Assembly (NCBI GenBank): GCA_947171615.1 | Contig: CAMVYG010000021.1 | Coordinates: 1-17,163 of the forward strand | Source: an uncultured Clostridia bacterium | GTDB taxonomy: Bacteria > Bacillota > Clostridia > Oscillospirales > Acutalibacteraceae | Direction: 5' to 3' | DNA: 17,163 bases | In this document: in pieces, positions 6,530-13,023 of the stretch | Numbering within the stretch: the stretch's first letter is position 1 | Layout: each line of letters opens with the position of its first letter | The notes under the pieces: generated by a model | Told to the model about the DNA's origin: nothing | Databases searched by the model: none | Seen by the model: the letters and a program-made list of their open reading frames with translations, nothing else | Position numbers and translations under genes: made by a program

Positions 6530-7027
6530 TTACACCTCTTCCAGCACCACGGTTCCGCTTTCCCGGGTTTTTTTCATATTGATCACCCGCTGGTTTTCGC
6601 TGCCCCGGAACACAAGCTCCAGGTTCTTTTCCGCTTCCAGGAAGGGCCCGTCGATCAGCACGTCTGTTTCCTCCAGCAGCGCTTTTACAGCCGGATCCTC
6701 CTGTTCCAAAAGCTGCTCATAGGTGTAGCCGGTAAACACCGTTACGTCCTTCCCTATGCCGTGCACCAGCCGGGCAAGCTCCGCAAGGGGCTCAGGCTGG
6801 CAAAAGGGCTCTCCCCCGCTCAGAGTGATCCCCTTGAGTATGGGATTTTTTTGAAAGTCTTCAAAAATTTCAGAAATTTCCATTGCTGTGCCGCCTTCAA
6901 AGGGATGGGTCTGGGGATTGTGGCAGCCCGGGCAGTGATGAGGACAGCCCTGGGTAAACACCGTGTATCGGATCCCCCTTCCGTCTACGATGGATTCTTT
7001 TACGATGCCGGAAACTTGTAACTTCAT
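6530..7027 (-). CDS. nrdG: Anaerobic ribonucleotide reductase activase (radical SAM)
   Basis: A 165-aa radical-SAM enzyme that uses a [4Fe-4S] cluster and S-adenosylmethionine to place the glycyl radical on the class III ribonucleotide reductase. The cluster motif CX3CX2C is Cys28, Cys32 and Cys35 (QGCPHHCPGCHN). The SAM-contacting GGEPF motif follows at about 80-85. Length fits the family (about 150-180 aa). The start is the ATG at 7025-7027 with AGAGGAG 7 nt upstream. It is the last gene of nrdD, small radical-domain gene, surE, nrdG. Its glycine substrate is probably not on NrdD itself but on the 53-aa protein encoded at 8030-8191. A terminator-like hairpin at 7059-7085 lies directly upstream and may lower its expression relative to the upstream genes. 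Confidence 0.95.
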   Translation of the reverse strand: MKLQVSGIVKESIVDGRGIRYTVFTQGCPHHCPGCHNPQTHPFEGGTAMEISEIFEDFQKNPILKGITLSGGEPFCQPEPLAELARLVHGIGKDVTVFTGYTYEQLLEQEDPAVKALLEETDVLIDGPFLEAEKNLELVFRGSENQRVINMKKTRESGTVVLEEV

Positions 7028-7058
7028 AATGATACTCCTCTTTCTCATTTCGGATATG

Positions 7059-7085
7059 AAAAAAGGCGGAAACACCGCCCCTTTT
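7059..7085 (-). terminator. Terminator-like hairpin between surE and nrdG
   Basis: On the minus strand an 11-bp stem (GGCGG/CCGCC core extended by G-T and A-T pairs) with a 5-nt loop is followed by TTTTTTC. It ends about 30 nt before the nrdG start. That leaves no room for a promoter between them, so nrdG must be reached by read-through. Confidence 0.75.
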
Positions 7086-7118
7086 TAGTAAATAGTAATT
7101 AGCTGTTAGTTGTTAGAC
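7086..7118. repeat. Short-word repeat tract
   Basis: Degenerate repeats of the type TAGTAA, TAGTAATTAG, CTGTTAG, TTGTTAG between surE and nrdG. It is similar in style to the tracts at 2740-2771 and 12871-12906. No function visible. Confidence 0.4.
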
Positions 7119-7155
7119 GGAAAATAATCCGCCGCCAGGGAATATCCGCTCGATT

Positions 7156-7905
7156 TCATAAAGAAAATTCTTTGGAAGAAAAGCCTTCCTCATGGGTAAA
7201 GCGAAAGGTAATGGGCGTCAGCGCTATGTAACCGTTCAGCACTGCCGACACATCGGTATCGCAGTTTTTCGGAACAGCTGCGGCCACGCCTTTGACTTCG
7301 TATTGATACTCTCGCCCGGAAAAATCCGCCTCCGTCTGCTCATAAGTATCCTCCCAGGGGTAAAATAAGCCCTGAGGAACCCACTTAACGCCCCTGATCT
7401 CTCCCAAAGACAGAGCGGGAACATTGATATTCAAGGCGTGGGAAATATCCTCCCGAATGTCAAGCTGCCCCAAAAGGCGAAGAAAAATCTTTACCGCCTC
7501 CGCCACATCGGCCTCCGGAGGGGCGGAAACCGCAATGGACTTTACGCCCTGCATGGCCCCCTCCAACGCGGCGGACACAGTTCCGGAATAATGCAGATCC
7601 ATTCCCACATTCAGCCCGATATTGGGGCCGGAGACCACCAGGTCCACCGGCTCCTTCACCAGGGCGTCCAGCCCCAGCCGAACACAGTCTCCGGGGGTTC
7701 CGAAAACCGCATAGGCGGCCTTTGCCCCGGAAATCTCCCGCTTTTCCACCCGCAAAGGCGTGTGCAGGGTGATGCCGTGGCCCACGGCGCTGCGGTTCCC
7801 ATCGGGAGCGCAGACCGTGACCCGGTGCCTGTTTCCCAATTCCCGGGTAAGCTCCCGCAGACCGGGCGAATCGATTCCATCATCATTTACCAGCAAAATA
7901 TGCAT
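7156..7905 (-). CDS. surE: 5'/3'-nucleotidase SurE
   Basis: A 249-aa metal-dependent phosphatase of the SurE family, which removes phosphate from nucleoside 5'- and 3'-monophosphates (and short polyphosphate in some species). The N-terminal MHILLVNDDGIDSPG carries the metal-binding Asp8-Asp9 pair. Further family motifs are PDGNRSAVGHG (metal-binding Ser) and SGPNIGLNVG (metal-binding Asn). Length matches the family. The start is the ATG at 7903-7905, which gives the conserved N-terminus; a TTG six codons upstream is less likely. The ribosome binding site is weak (GGAATGGG). It lies between the glycyl-radical gene and nrdG, so a link to nucleotide pools is possible but is inferred only from position. 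Confidence 0.95.
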   Translation of the reverse strand: MHILLVNDDGIDSPGLRELTRELGNRHRVTVCAPDGNRSAVGHGITLHTPLRVEKREISGAKAAYAVFGTPGDCVRLGLDALVKEPVDLVVSGPNIGLNVGMDLHYSGTVSAALEGAMQGVKSIAVSAPPEADVAEAVKIFLRLLGQLDIREDISHALNINVPALSLGEIRGVKWVPQGLFYPWEDTYEQTEADFSGREYQYEVKGVAAAVPKNCDTDVSAVLNGYIALTPITFRFTHEEGFSSKEFSL

Positions 7906-7995
7906 TTTATTTACCCATTCCAAAAGCCTGAATATTTCTCAATTCTTATAAAAAATCCGGTATTTCTCCAAAGGAGAAGAAGCCTTTTATAAGAG

Positions 7996-8025
7996 AGTAG
8001 CAATGCTTATCAAAGCATTGCTACT
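7996..8025. terminator. Strong hairpin after glycyl-radical gene
   Basis: A perfect 11-bp stem (AGTAGCAATGC/GCATTGCTACT) with an 8-nt loop starts within 10 nt of the stop codon at 8030. The T run is on the plus-strand side (TTTTTTT). On the minus strand the downstream tract is only CTCTTATAAAA, so on the sense strand it may act as a weak terminator or mRNA 3'-end stabiliser. Confidence 0.55.
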
Positions 8026-8029
8026 TTTT

Positions 8030-8191
8030 TTACATACCGTGCTTTACTCTGTCCTTTTCCTCAGCGCGCTTGGCGTTGTTCCAGCGATCCATGGTGCCTA
8101 CCAGATATCCGGTGATCCGGCGGATCCGCTCGAAATCTCTGCCCTCGCCCACCAGTGTTTCCTTGGTTTTTGTAGTTTTCTTCGCTGCCAT
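8030..8191 (-). CDS. Separate glycyl-radical domain of NrdD (53 aa)
   Basis: A 53-aa protein consisting almost entirely of the C-terminal glycyl-radical segment normally fused to NrdD. A Lys/Thr-rich start (MAAKKTTKTKETLVGEG) is followed by RDFERIRRITGYLVGTMDRW and a tail NNAKRAEEKDRVKHGM. RITGY matches the RxxGY radical motif, with Gly28 the predicted radical site. The ATG at 8189-8191 has a textbook AGGAGG 8 nt upstream. A near-consensus promoter (8245-8273) lies in the 117-bp gap after nrdD. The adjacent nrdD product lacks this segment, and nrdG lies two genes downstream, so I infer the protein docks into NrdD as its radical subunit. Precedent in concept is GrcA/YfiD for pyruvate formate-lyase. 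A repair spare part for a second full-length NrdD elsewhere cannot be excluded. Confidence 0.88.
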   Translation of the reverse strand: MAAKKTTKTKETLVGEGRDFERIRRITGYLVGTMDRWNNAKRAEEKDRVKHGM

Positions 8192-8244
8192 GATATATTC
8201 CTCCTGAAAGATAAAATTTAAAAATAGGAATGATTCTTGTTTTT

Positions 8245-8273
8245 ATTATAGCCTATGCTTCCCTGTTTGTCCA
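8245..8273 (-). promoter_or_regulatory. Promoter of glycyl-radical gene
   Basis: On the minus strand a -35 TGGACA, a 17-bp spacer and a consensus -10 TATAAT lie between nrdD and the small gene, with predicted initiation about 45 nt before its start codon. The radical subunit can thus be made independently of nrdD. Confidence 0.8.
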
Positions 8274-8308
8274 GAGAAATTTTTCAAGTTTTTCAAAAAC
8301 TTTTCGTC

Positions 8309-10606
8309 TTAATGGATCAGGCAGGAGTAGTCCGGCACATCGTGGTACTTTTTCCGAAGCTCCTGAAGCTTAGAAACCGGTACACCCTCTCCGGCATGTC
8401 TGCCGCAGCGGGGGCAAACGTCATCGATAATGCCGTTATAGCCGCACACCGGGTCTCTGTCTACCGGGTGGTTTACAGAGCCGTAGCCGATGCCCGCCTC
8501 TTTCATGCAGCGGATCACACTTTCAAAGGCGTCGATGTTCTTGCACACATCGCCGTCCAGCTCCACATAGCTGATGTGGCCCGCATTGGTCAGGGCATGG
8601 AAAGGCGCTTCCTTCTTGATCTTTTCAAAGGCGTTGATGGGGTAGTAAACCGGCACATGGAAGGAGTTGGTATAATAATCCCTGTCCGTCACGCCGGGGA
8701 TCTTCCCAAACTTCTTCTGGTCGATGCGTACAAAGGTGCCGGAAAGCCCCTCTGCCGGGGTGGCCAACAGCGTGAAATTCAACCCGGTCTCCTTGGATTT
8801 ATCGTCCATACGCTTGCGCATATAGGTGATAATCTCCAGTCCCAGCTTGTAGCTTTCCTCGCTTTCACCGTGGTGCTTGCCGGTCAGGGCCTTTAAGGTC
8901 TCTGCCAGGCCAATAAAGCCCACGGACAGCGTGCCGTGCTTCAAAAGCTCCGCTACGGAGTCGTAGCGATCCAGCTTTTCCGAATCGATCCACACGCCCT
9001 GGCCCATCAGGAAGGGATAGTTATAGGCTTTCTTGCTGCACTGGATCTTGAAGCGGTGCAAAAGCTGCTCGATGCACAGATCGATGCGCTCATCCAGGAT
9101 CTCATAGAACTTCTTGATATCTCCCTTTGCTTCAATGCCGATCCGGGGCAGGTTCACAGAGGTAAAGCTCAGGTTGCCTCTGCCGCAGGTGGTTTCCCGC
9201 TTCCTGTCATGGACATTTCCCATCACTCTGGTGCGGCAGCCCATGTAGGCAACCTCGGTATCGTAATCTCCCGGCTTATAATATTGCAGGTTAAAGGGAG
9301 CGTCGATAAAGCTGAAATTGGGGAACAGGCGTTTTGCGGAAACCCGCATTGCCAGCTTGAAGAGATCGTAGTTGGGATCGCCCTCGTTGTAGTTGACCCC
9401 CTCCTTGACCTTGAAGATCTGTACCGGGAAGATAGGTGTTTCGCCGTCTCCCAGGCCGTCCTCTGTGGCAAGCAGCAGGTTCCGGATCACCATGCGGCCC
9501 TGCTCAGAGGTATCGGTACCGTAATTCAGGGAAGAGAAGGGCACCTGGGCGCCGGCTCTGGAATTCATGGTATTCAGGTTGTGTACCAGGGCCTCCATGG
9601 CCTGGAAGGTGGCGTGGTCAGTCTCCCGCCAGGCAGTTTCCTTAGCGTAGCGGGCACAGTCGGAAGCTTCCTCCACCGTGATTTCTTCAAAGCCGTTTTC
9701 CTTCTGATGCCGGGGCAGATACTCGGCAAACTTCTCTCCGTATTCCTGGGCCTGATCCATGGTAACGGTATGGCCCAGCTCTTCCCTGGCCGCGGCTACC
9801 AAAGCCTTCGCATCCTCATAGGACATTCCGTTGTGAATGCGAAGGAATTCGATGAGAGCCTTAAAATATTCCTTACAATAGGTCTTATCCACACCCTGGG
9901 CCATGGAATAATCGAAAATCGGTACGCTCTGGCCGCCGTGCATTTCATTCTGGTTTGCCTGAATGGCAATGCAGGCCAGGGCGGCATAGCTGCGGATATC
10001 GTTGGGCTCCCGCAGATAACCGTGCCCGGTGGAAAAGCCATCCTTAAACAGCTTGATCAGGTCGATCTGGCAGCAGGTTTCCGTCAGGGTATAGAAATCC
10101 TTATCGTGAATGTGAATATCGCCGTCGATATCGGCCTTGGCGATCTCCGCGGGGATCACGTATTTTTCATAGAAGCTCTTGGAACCCTCCGAGCCGTATT
10201 TCAGCATGGTACCCATGGCGGTATCCGCGTTGATATTGGCGTTTTCCCGCTTTAAATCGGAATCCTCGGCGGAAACAAAGGTCAGCGCCGAATACACCTT
10301 GACCAGTTCATCGTCCATTTCGCGGATCTTCTGATGCTCTGCACGGTACAAAATATAGGCCTTGGCGGTTTTGGGATAATCGGCGGCGATCAGCTCTTCC
10401 TCCACCAGATCCTGGATCTGCTCTACCGTGGGGGTCTTCTTCATCTTGTTCAGCTTTTCCACCACGTTATTCGTCAGTCTGTCCAGCTCCTCATCGCTGA
10501 ACTTCTCTGTAGCATTGCGCACATTGGCCTTAAAAATAGCGCCCCTGATTTTGGACGCGTCAAAGGTTACCTTTTCTCCGCTTCTCTTGACGATGGACTT
10601 CAACAT
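8309..10606 (-). CDS. nrdD: Class III ribonucleotide reductase NrdD lacking glycyl-radical domain
   Basis: A 765-aa catalytic subunit of the oxygen-sensitive ribonucleoside-triphosphate reductase, which makes dNTPs under anaerobiosis. An ATP-cone allosteric domain covers about residues 3-92. The barrel carries the family cysteines: Cys178-Cys179 in TCCQIDL, Cys457 in YMGCRTRV (predicted thiyl-radical Cys) and Cys474 in TTCGRGN. A C-terminal zinc-type patch has Cys721, Cys731 and Cys734, with Asp718 where a CxxC would place a fourth Cys. After CGRHAGEG (to residue 741) a normal NrdD continues into RxxGY; here it ends in an unrelated 24-aa tail, VPVSKLQELRKKY...SCLIH. The missing segment is encoded at 8030-8191. 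The start is the ATG at 10604-10606 with GAAGGG upstream, behind a consensus promoter with NrdR-like boxes. Confidence 0.95.
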   Translation of the reverse strand: MLKSIVKRSGEKVTFDASKIRGAIFKANVRNATEKFSDEELDRLTNNVVEKLNKMKKTPTVEQIQDLVEEELIAADYPKTAKAYILYRAEHQKIREMDDELVKVYSALTFVSAEDSDLKRENANINADTAMGTMLKYGSEGSKSFYEKYVIPAEIAKADIDGDIHIHDKDFYTLTETCCQIDLIKLFKDGFSTGHGYLREPNDIRSYAALACIAIQANQNEMHGGQSVPIFDYSMAQGVDKTYCKEYFKALIEFLRIHNGMSYEDAKALVAAAREELGHTVTMDQAQEYGEKFAEYLPRHQKENGFEEITVEEASDCARYAKETAWRETDHATFQAMEALVHNLNTMNSRAGAQVPFSSLNYGTDTSEQGRMVIRNLLLATEDGLGDGETPIFPVQIFKVKEGVNYNEGDPNYDLFKLAMRVSAKRLFPNFSFIDAPFNLQYYKPGDYDTEVAYMGCRTRVMGNVHDRKRETTCGRGNLSFTSVNLPRIGIEAKGDIKKFYEILDERIDLCIEQLLHRFKIQCSKKAYNYPFLMGQGVWIDSEKLDRYDSVAELLKHGTLSVGFIGLAETLKALTGKHHGESEESYKLGLEIITYMRKRMDDKSKETGLNFTLLATPAEGLSGTFVRIDQKKFGKIPGVTDRDYYTNSFHVPVYYPINAFEKIKKEAPFHALTNAGHISYVELDGDVCKNIDAFESVIRCMKEAGIGYGSVNHPVDRDPVCGYNGIIDDVCPRCGRHAGEGVPVSKLQELRKKYHDVPDYSCLIH

Positions 10607-10698
10607 TCCCGAACCAACCCTTCTTCTCTATTTGAGCTCCCCCTTCTTTTCACACTTCGCTGGTTCTTCAGGCAGTGTGCGTTTTCGGGGAGAACGTC

Positions 10699-10714
10699 TC
10701 CTATTATATGCGCT
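10699..10714 (-). promoter_or_regulatory. Possible second NrdR box, degenerate
   Basis: On the minus strand AGCGCATATAATAGGA overlaps the -10 element and is separated by 16 bp from the better box at 10731-10746. This is the pair spacing usual for NrdR sites. The match to the consensus (ACACWATATATWGTGT) is poor outside the central ATATA, so this call rests mainly on spacing. Confidence 0.4.
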
Positions 10715-10731
10715 GGATCAAGTTATGTCAA
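10703..10731 (-). promoter_or_regulatory. Promoter of nrdD
   Basis: A perfect consensus sigma-A promoter on the minus strand: TTGACA, 17-bp spacer, TATAAT. Predicted initiation is about 90 nt upstream of the nrdD ATG. Confidence 0.92.
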
Positions 10732-10746
10732 TACAATATATAGTAG
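10731..10746 (-). promoter_or_regulatory. NrdR-box-like site upstream of nrdD
   Basis: CTACTATATATTGTAT agrees with the NrdR consensus (ACACWATATATWGTGT) at 13 of 16 positions by eye and abuts the -35 element. NrdR is the dATP/ATP-sensing repressor of bacterial ribonucleotide reductase genes; its gene is not in this window. Confidence 0.65.
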
Positions 10747-10783
10747 TTTTTTCATCTTTTTTCCATTTTTGACCCAAAATATT

Positions 10784-10821
10784 CCGCCTTCAAGATTGTT
10801 TCACAACGCTCCTGAAGGCGG
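10784..10821. terminator. Terminator after aspS
   Basis: A 9-bp stem (CCGCCTTCA with TGAAGGCGG) with an internal TTGT/ACAA helix lies about 26 nt after the aspS stop codon. It is followed by ATATTTT on the minus strand and CTTTTT on the plus strand. It separates aspS from the nrdD promoter. Confidence 0.7.
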
Positions 10822-10847
10822 CTTTTTCAGGTATATTCTAGGTTTTT

Positions 10848-12638
10848 TCAGTCCTGCCCGCTATGTTCCACAGTACAAATTTTCAGTTCGTCCAATTGTG
10901 CCTGCTCCACCGTGGAGGGAGCGTCCATCATCACGTCCTGAGCGCTCTTGTTCATGGGGAAGGCGATCACCTCCCGAATGGAGGCTTCCCCGGAAAGCAG
11001 CATGACCATTCTGTCCACGCCGGGGGCGATTCCCGCATGAGGCGGCGCGCCATAGCAGAAGGCGTTGTACATGGCGGGGAATTTCTGCTTTACGTCCTCT
11101 TCGCCCAGGCCCACCAGCTCAAAGGCCTTGACCATGATCTCCGGGTCGTGGTTCCGCACCGCGCCGGAGGAAAGCTCAATGCCATTGCACACCAGGTCGT
11201 ACTGTTCCGCCAAAAGCTCCAGAGGATCGATCTCTCCCCGCTCCGCTTTTTCCAGGGCTTCCACACCGCCGGAGGGCATGGAGAAAGGATTGTGGCAGAA
11301 TTCCAGCTTTCCGCTTTCTTCCCCGATCTCATACATGGGGAAATCCACGATCCAGCAGAATTCATAGCGTTTCTGATCCATATGGCCTTCGCAGGCAGCG
11401 CCCAGGAGCTTTACCGCCACGCCGGCGGTTTTTCTGGCCTCGTTTTTCGAGCCTGCGGAAAGCATGACAAGAGCGCCGGGCGCCAGGTTCAAAATCTCCC
11501 TGACATTGGCGGCCAGGGCCGGATCGGCGTTAATAAATTTGGCAATGCCCCCTGCGATCTCCCCGGTCTCGTCCAGCTTAAACCAGTAGGGCTTCTGCCC
11601 AGCCTGTACCTCGATCTCCTCGCAGAGCTTGTCGATCTGCTTTCTGGTCAGGGTGCAGCCGGATACCGGCACCGCTTTCACAGTATTGTTCTCAAAGGGG
11701 CCGAAGCCGCAGCCCTGCAAGAGCTCCGTTACATCAGTGACCCGCAGGTCAATGCGGAGATCGGGCTTGTCCGTACCGAATTCCTCCATGGCCTGCAAGT
11801 AAGGAATTCTGCGGAAGGGCGCAGAGGAAGCAATGTCATAAGCGCCGTATTTGGCAAATACCGGAGGCAGCACCTGCTCCATGACGGCAAATACGTCCTC
11901 CTGTCCGGCAAAGGCCATTTCCATATCCAGCTGGTAGAATTCGCCGGGAGAACGGTCGCCTCTGGCGTCCTCGTCCCGGAAGCAGGGGGCGATCTGGAAA
12001 TACTTGTCAAAACCGGAAGCCATCAGCAGCTGCTTAAACTGCTGGGGAGCCTGGGGCAAAGCGTAAAACTTGCCCGGGTGCTTTCTGGAAGGCACCAGAT
12101 AATCTCTGGCCCCCTCCGGGGAGGAAGCCGTCAAAATAGGGGTGGTGATCTCCAGAAAGCCCTGCTCCTCCATGGCCCTGCGCAGGGCGGAAACCACCTG
12201 GGAGCGCATGACGATGTTCCCCTTTACCTGGGGATTTCTCAAGTCGAGATAGCGGTAACGCAGGCGCTGGGCCTCATCCGCATCTCTGGAAAAATTCACC
12301 TCAAAGGGCAGCTCGTTATAGCGGCAGCGGCCCAGCACCTTGATTTCCTCCGGCACGATCTCGATCTCACCGGTGGGCATTTTCGGGTTTTTGCTGGTGC
12401 GCTCCCGCACCGTGCCGGTTACCTGAATTGTGGTTTCCTTATTCAGCGCCTGCACCTGCTGCAAAAGGGATTCTGTTTCCACCACCACCTGGGTAGTGCC
12501 GTAAAAATCCCGAAGCACCAGAAAGCCGATGCCGCCTCCTACCTCCCGCAGATTCTCCATCCAGCCGCTGAGAGTGACGGTTTTACCCGCATCGGAAAGT
12601 CGCAGCTCCCCGCAGGTATGGGTTCTGTATTTTGTCAT
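10848..12638 (-). CDS. aspS: Aspartyl-tRNA synthetase
   Basis: A 596-aa class IIb synthetase that charges tRNA-Asp with aspartate. The bacterial architecture is present: an N-terminal OB-fold anticodon domain (about 1-105), catalytic core, GAD insertion and C-terminal catalytic part. Motif 2 is FRDEDARGDRSPGEFYQLD at about 218-236 and motif 3 is GIAPGVDRMVMLL near the C-terminus, followed by IAFPMNKSAQD. Two regions depart from the usual bacterial sequence: the anticodon-domain loop reads WMENLREVGGGIGFLVLRDF instead of an RRRDHGG-type loop, and motif 2 has GDRSPGEFYQLD instead of ADRQPEFTQ(L/I)D. The enzyme may thus belong to a divergent AspRS subgroup. The start is the ATG at 12636-12638 behind AGAGGAAA; upstream in-frame codons are less likely. 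It lies 385 bp after hisS, with a MITE-like element between them. Confidence 0.97.
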   Translation of the reverse strand: MTKYRTHTCGELRLSDAGKTVTLSGWMENLREVGGGIGFLVLRDFYGTTQVVVETESLLQQVQALNKETTIQVTGTVRERTSKNPKMPTGEIEIVPEEIKVLGRCRYNELPFEVNFSRDADEAQRLRYRYLDLRNPQVKGNIVMRSQVVSALRRAMEEQGFLEITTPILTASSPEGARDYLVPSRKHPGKFYALPQAPQQFKQLLMASGFDKYFQIAPCFRDEDARGDRSPGEFYQLDMEMAFAGQEDVFAVMEQVLPPVFAKYGAYDIASSAPFRRIPYLQAMEEFGTDKPDLRIDLRVTDVTELLQGCGFGPFENNTVKAVPVSGCTLTRKQIDKLCEEIEVQAGQKPYWFKLDETGEIAGGIAKFINADPALAANVREILNLAPGALVMLSAGSKNEARKTAGVAVKLLGAACEGHMDQKRYEFCWIVDFPMYEIGEESGKLEFCHNPFSMPSGGVEALEKAERGEIDPLELLAEQYDLVCNGIELSSGAVRNHDPEIMVKAFELVGLGEEDVKQKFPAMYNAFCYGAPPHAGIAPGVDRMVMLLSGEASIREVIAFPMNKSAQDVMMDAPSTVEQAQLDELKICTVEHSGQD

Positions 12639-12708
12639 GTTGTTTCCTCTTTTCTTATATTTTGGTAGTCCGTTATAAAAAAGCATAAATTATCAATCAT
12701 ATCTTACT

Positions 12709-12844
12709 GTCATTGCCGAGCAAAAGATCCTTCGGATCTTCTAGAGGAATCTCGATTAGCAGAAACTCGCGCATAAAAAGGCCTCGTTAGCCGCTGACTA
12801 AGATATAATCGAGATTCTTCGTCACTGCGTTCCTCAGAATGACA
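12709..12844. repeat. MITE-like palindromic repeat, copy 2
   Basis: A second copy of the element at 6346-6464, here 136 bp, in the hisS-aspS gap. Ends are TGTCATTGCCGAG and CAGAATGACA, with the inner inverted AATCTCGA/TCGAGATT and the shared core GCGCATAAAAAG. It carries an additional small palindrome AAGATCCTTCGGATCTT near the left end. There is no coding capacity. Confidence 0.8.
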
Positions 12845-12870
12845 GCGAGTACAAGTGAAAAGCATGCTTT

Positions 12871-12906
12871 TAGATGCTGGACGCTGGATACTGGACATTA
12901 GACAGT
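12871..12906. repeat. Short-word repeat tract in hisS-aspS gap
   Basis: Degenerate tandem words GATGCTGGAC, GCTGGATA, CTGGACA, TTAGACAG. The complementary words TCTGTCCAGCAT recur at 12951-12962 and TGTCCAGCATCTAGA at 13013-13027, so the 150-bp gap region is bracketed by matching inverted words. Confidence 0.5.
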
Positions 12907-12928
12907 GGTGACGCCTTACGGCGCATTG

Positions 12929-12956
12929 AAAAAAGGGCAGACAGAGCCTTTCTGTC
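12929..12956 (-). terminator. Possible terminator/attenuator between hisS and aspS
   Basis: On the minus strand GACAGA pairs with TCTGTC, and six Ts follow after TGCCC. A second hairpin (GACAACCGC-AAG-GCGGTTGTC, 12993-13013) lies directly after hisS but lacks a T run. Together they could reduce read-through into aspS. I see no strong promoter of aspS in the gap. Confidence 0.35.
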
Positions 12957-13023
12957 CAGCATTTTGTTTGAGAAAGTCGGTATTTTTCTTGAGACAACCG
13001 CCTTGCGGTTGTCTGTCCAGCAT

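Noticed and set aside
7906..7923. TTG start for SurE six codons upstream
   Set aside because: The conserved SurE N-terminus begins MHILLVNDDG at the ATG at 7903-7905.
8030..8191. The radical fragment as a pseudogene remnant of NrdD
   Set aside because: The ORF is intact, begins with ATG at an ideal distance from AGGAGG, and has a stop at the expected end of the family tail and a near-consensus promoter. These are not signs of decay.
8309..8400. Loss of the NrdD radical motif through a sequencing frameshift
   Set aside because: No RxxGY is found in another frame directly after nrdD. The motif occurs 117 bp away in its own ORF with start codon, ribosome binding site and promoter, which a single indel cannot produce.
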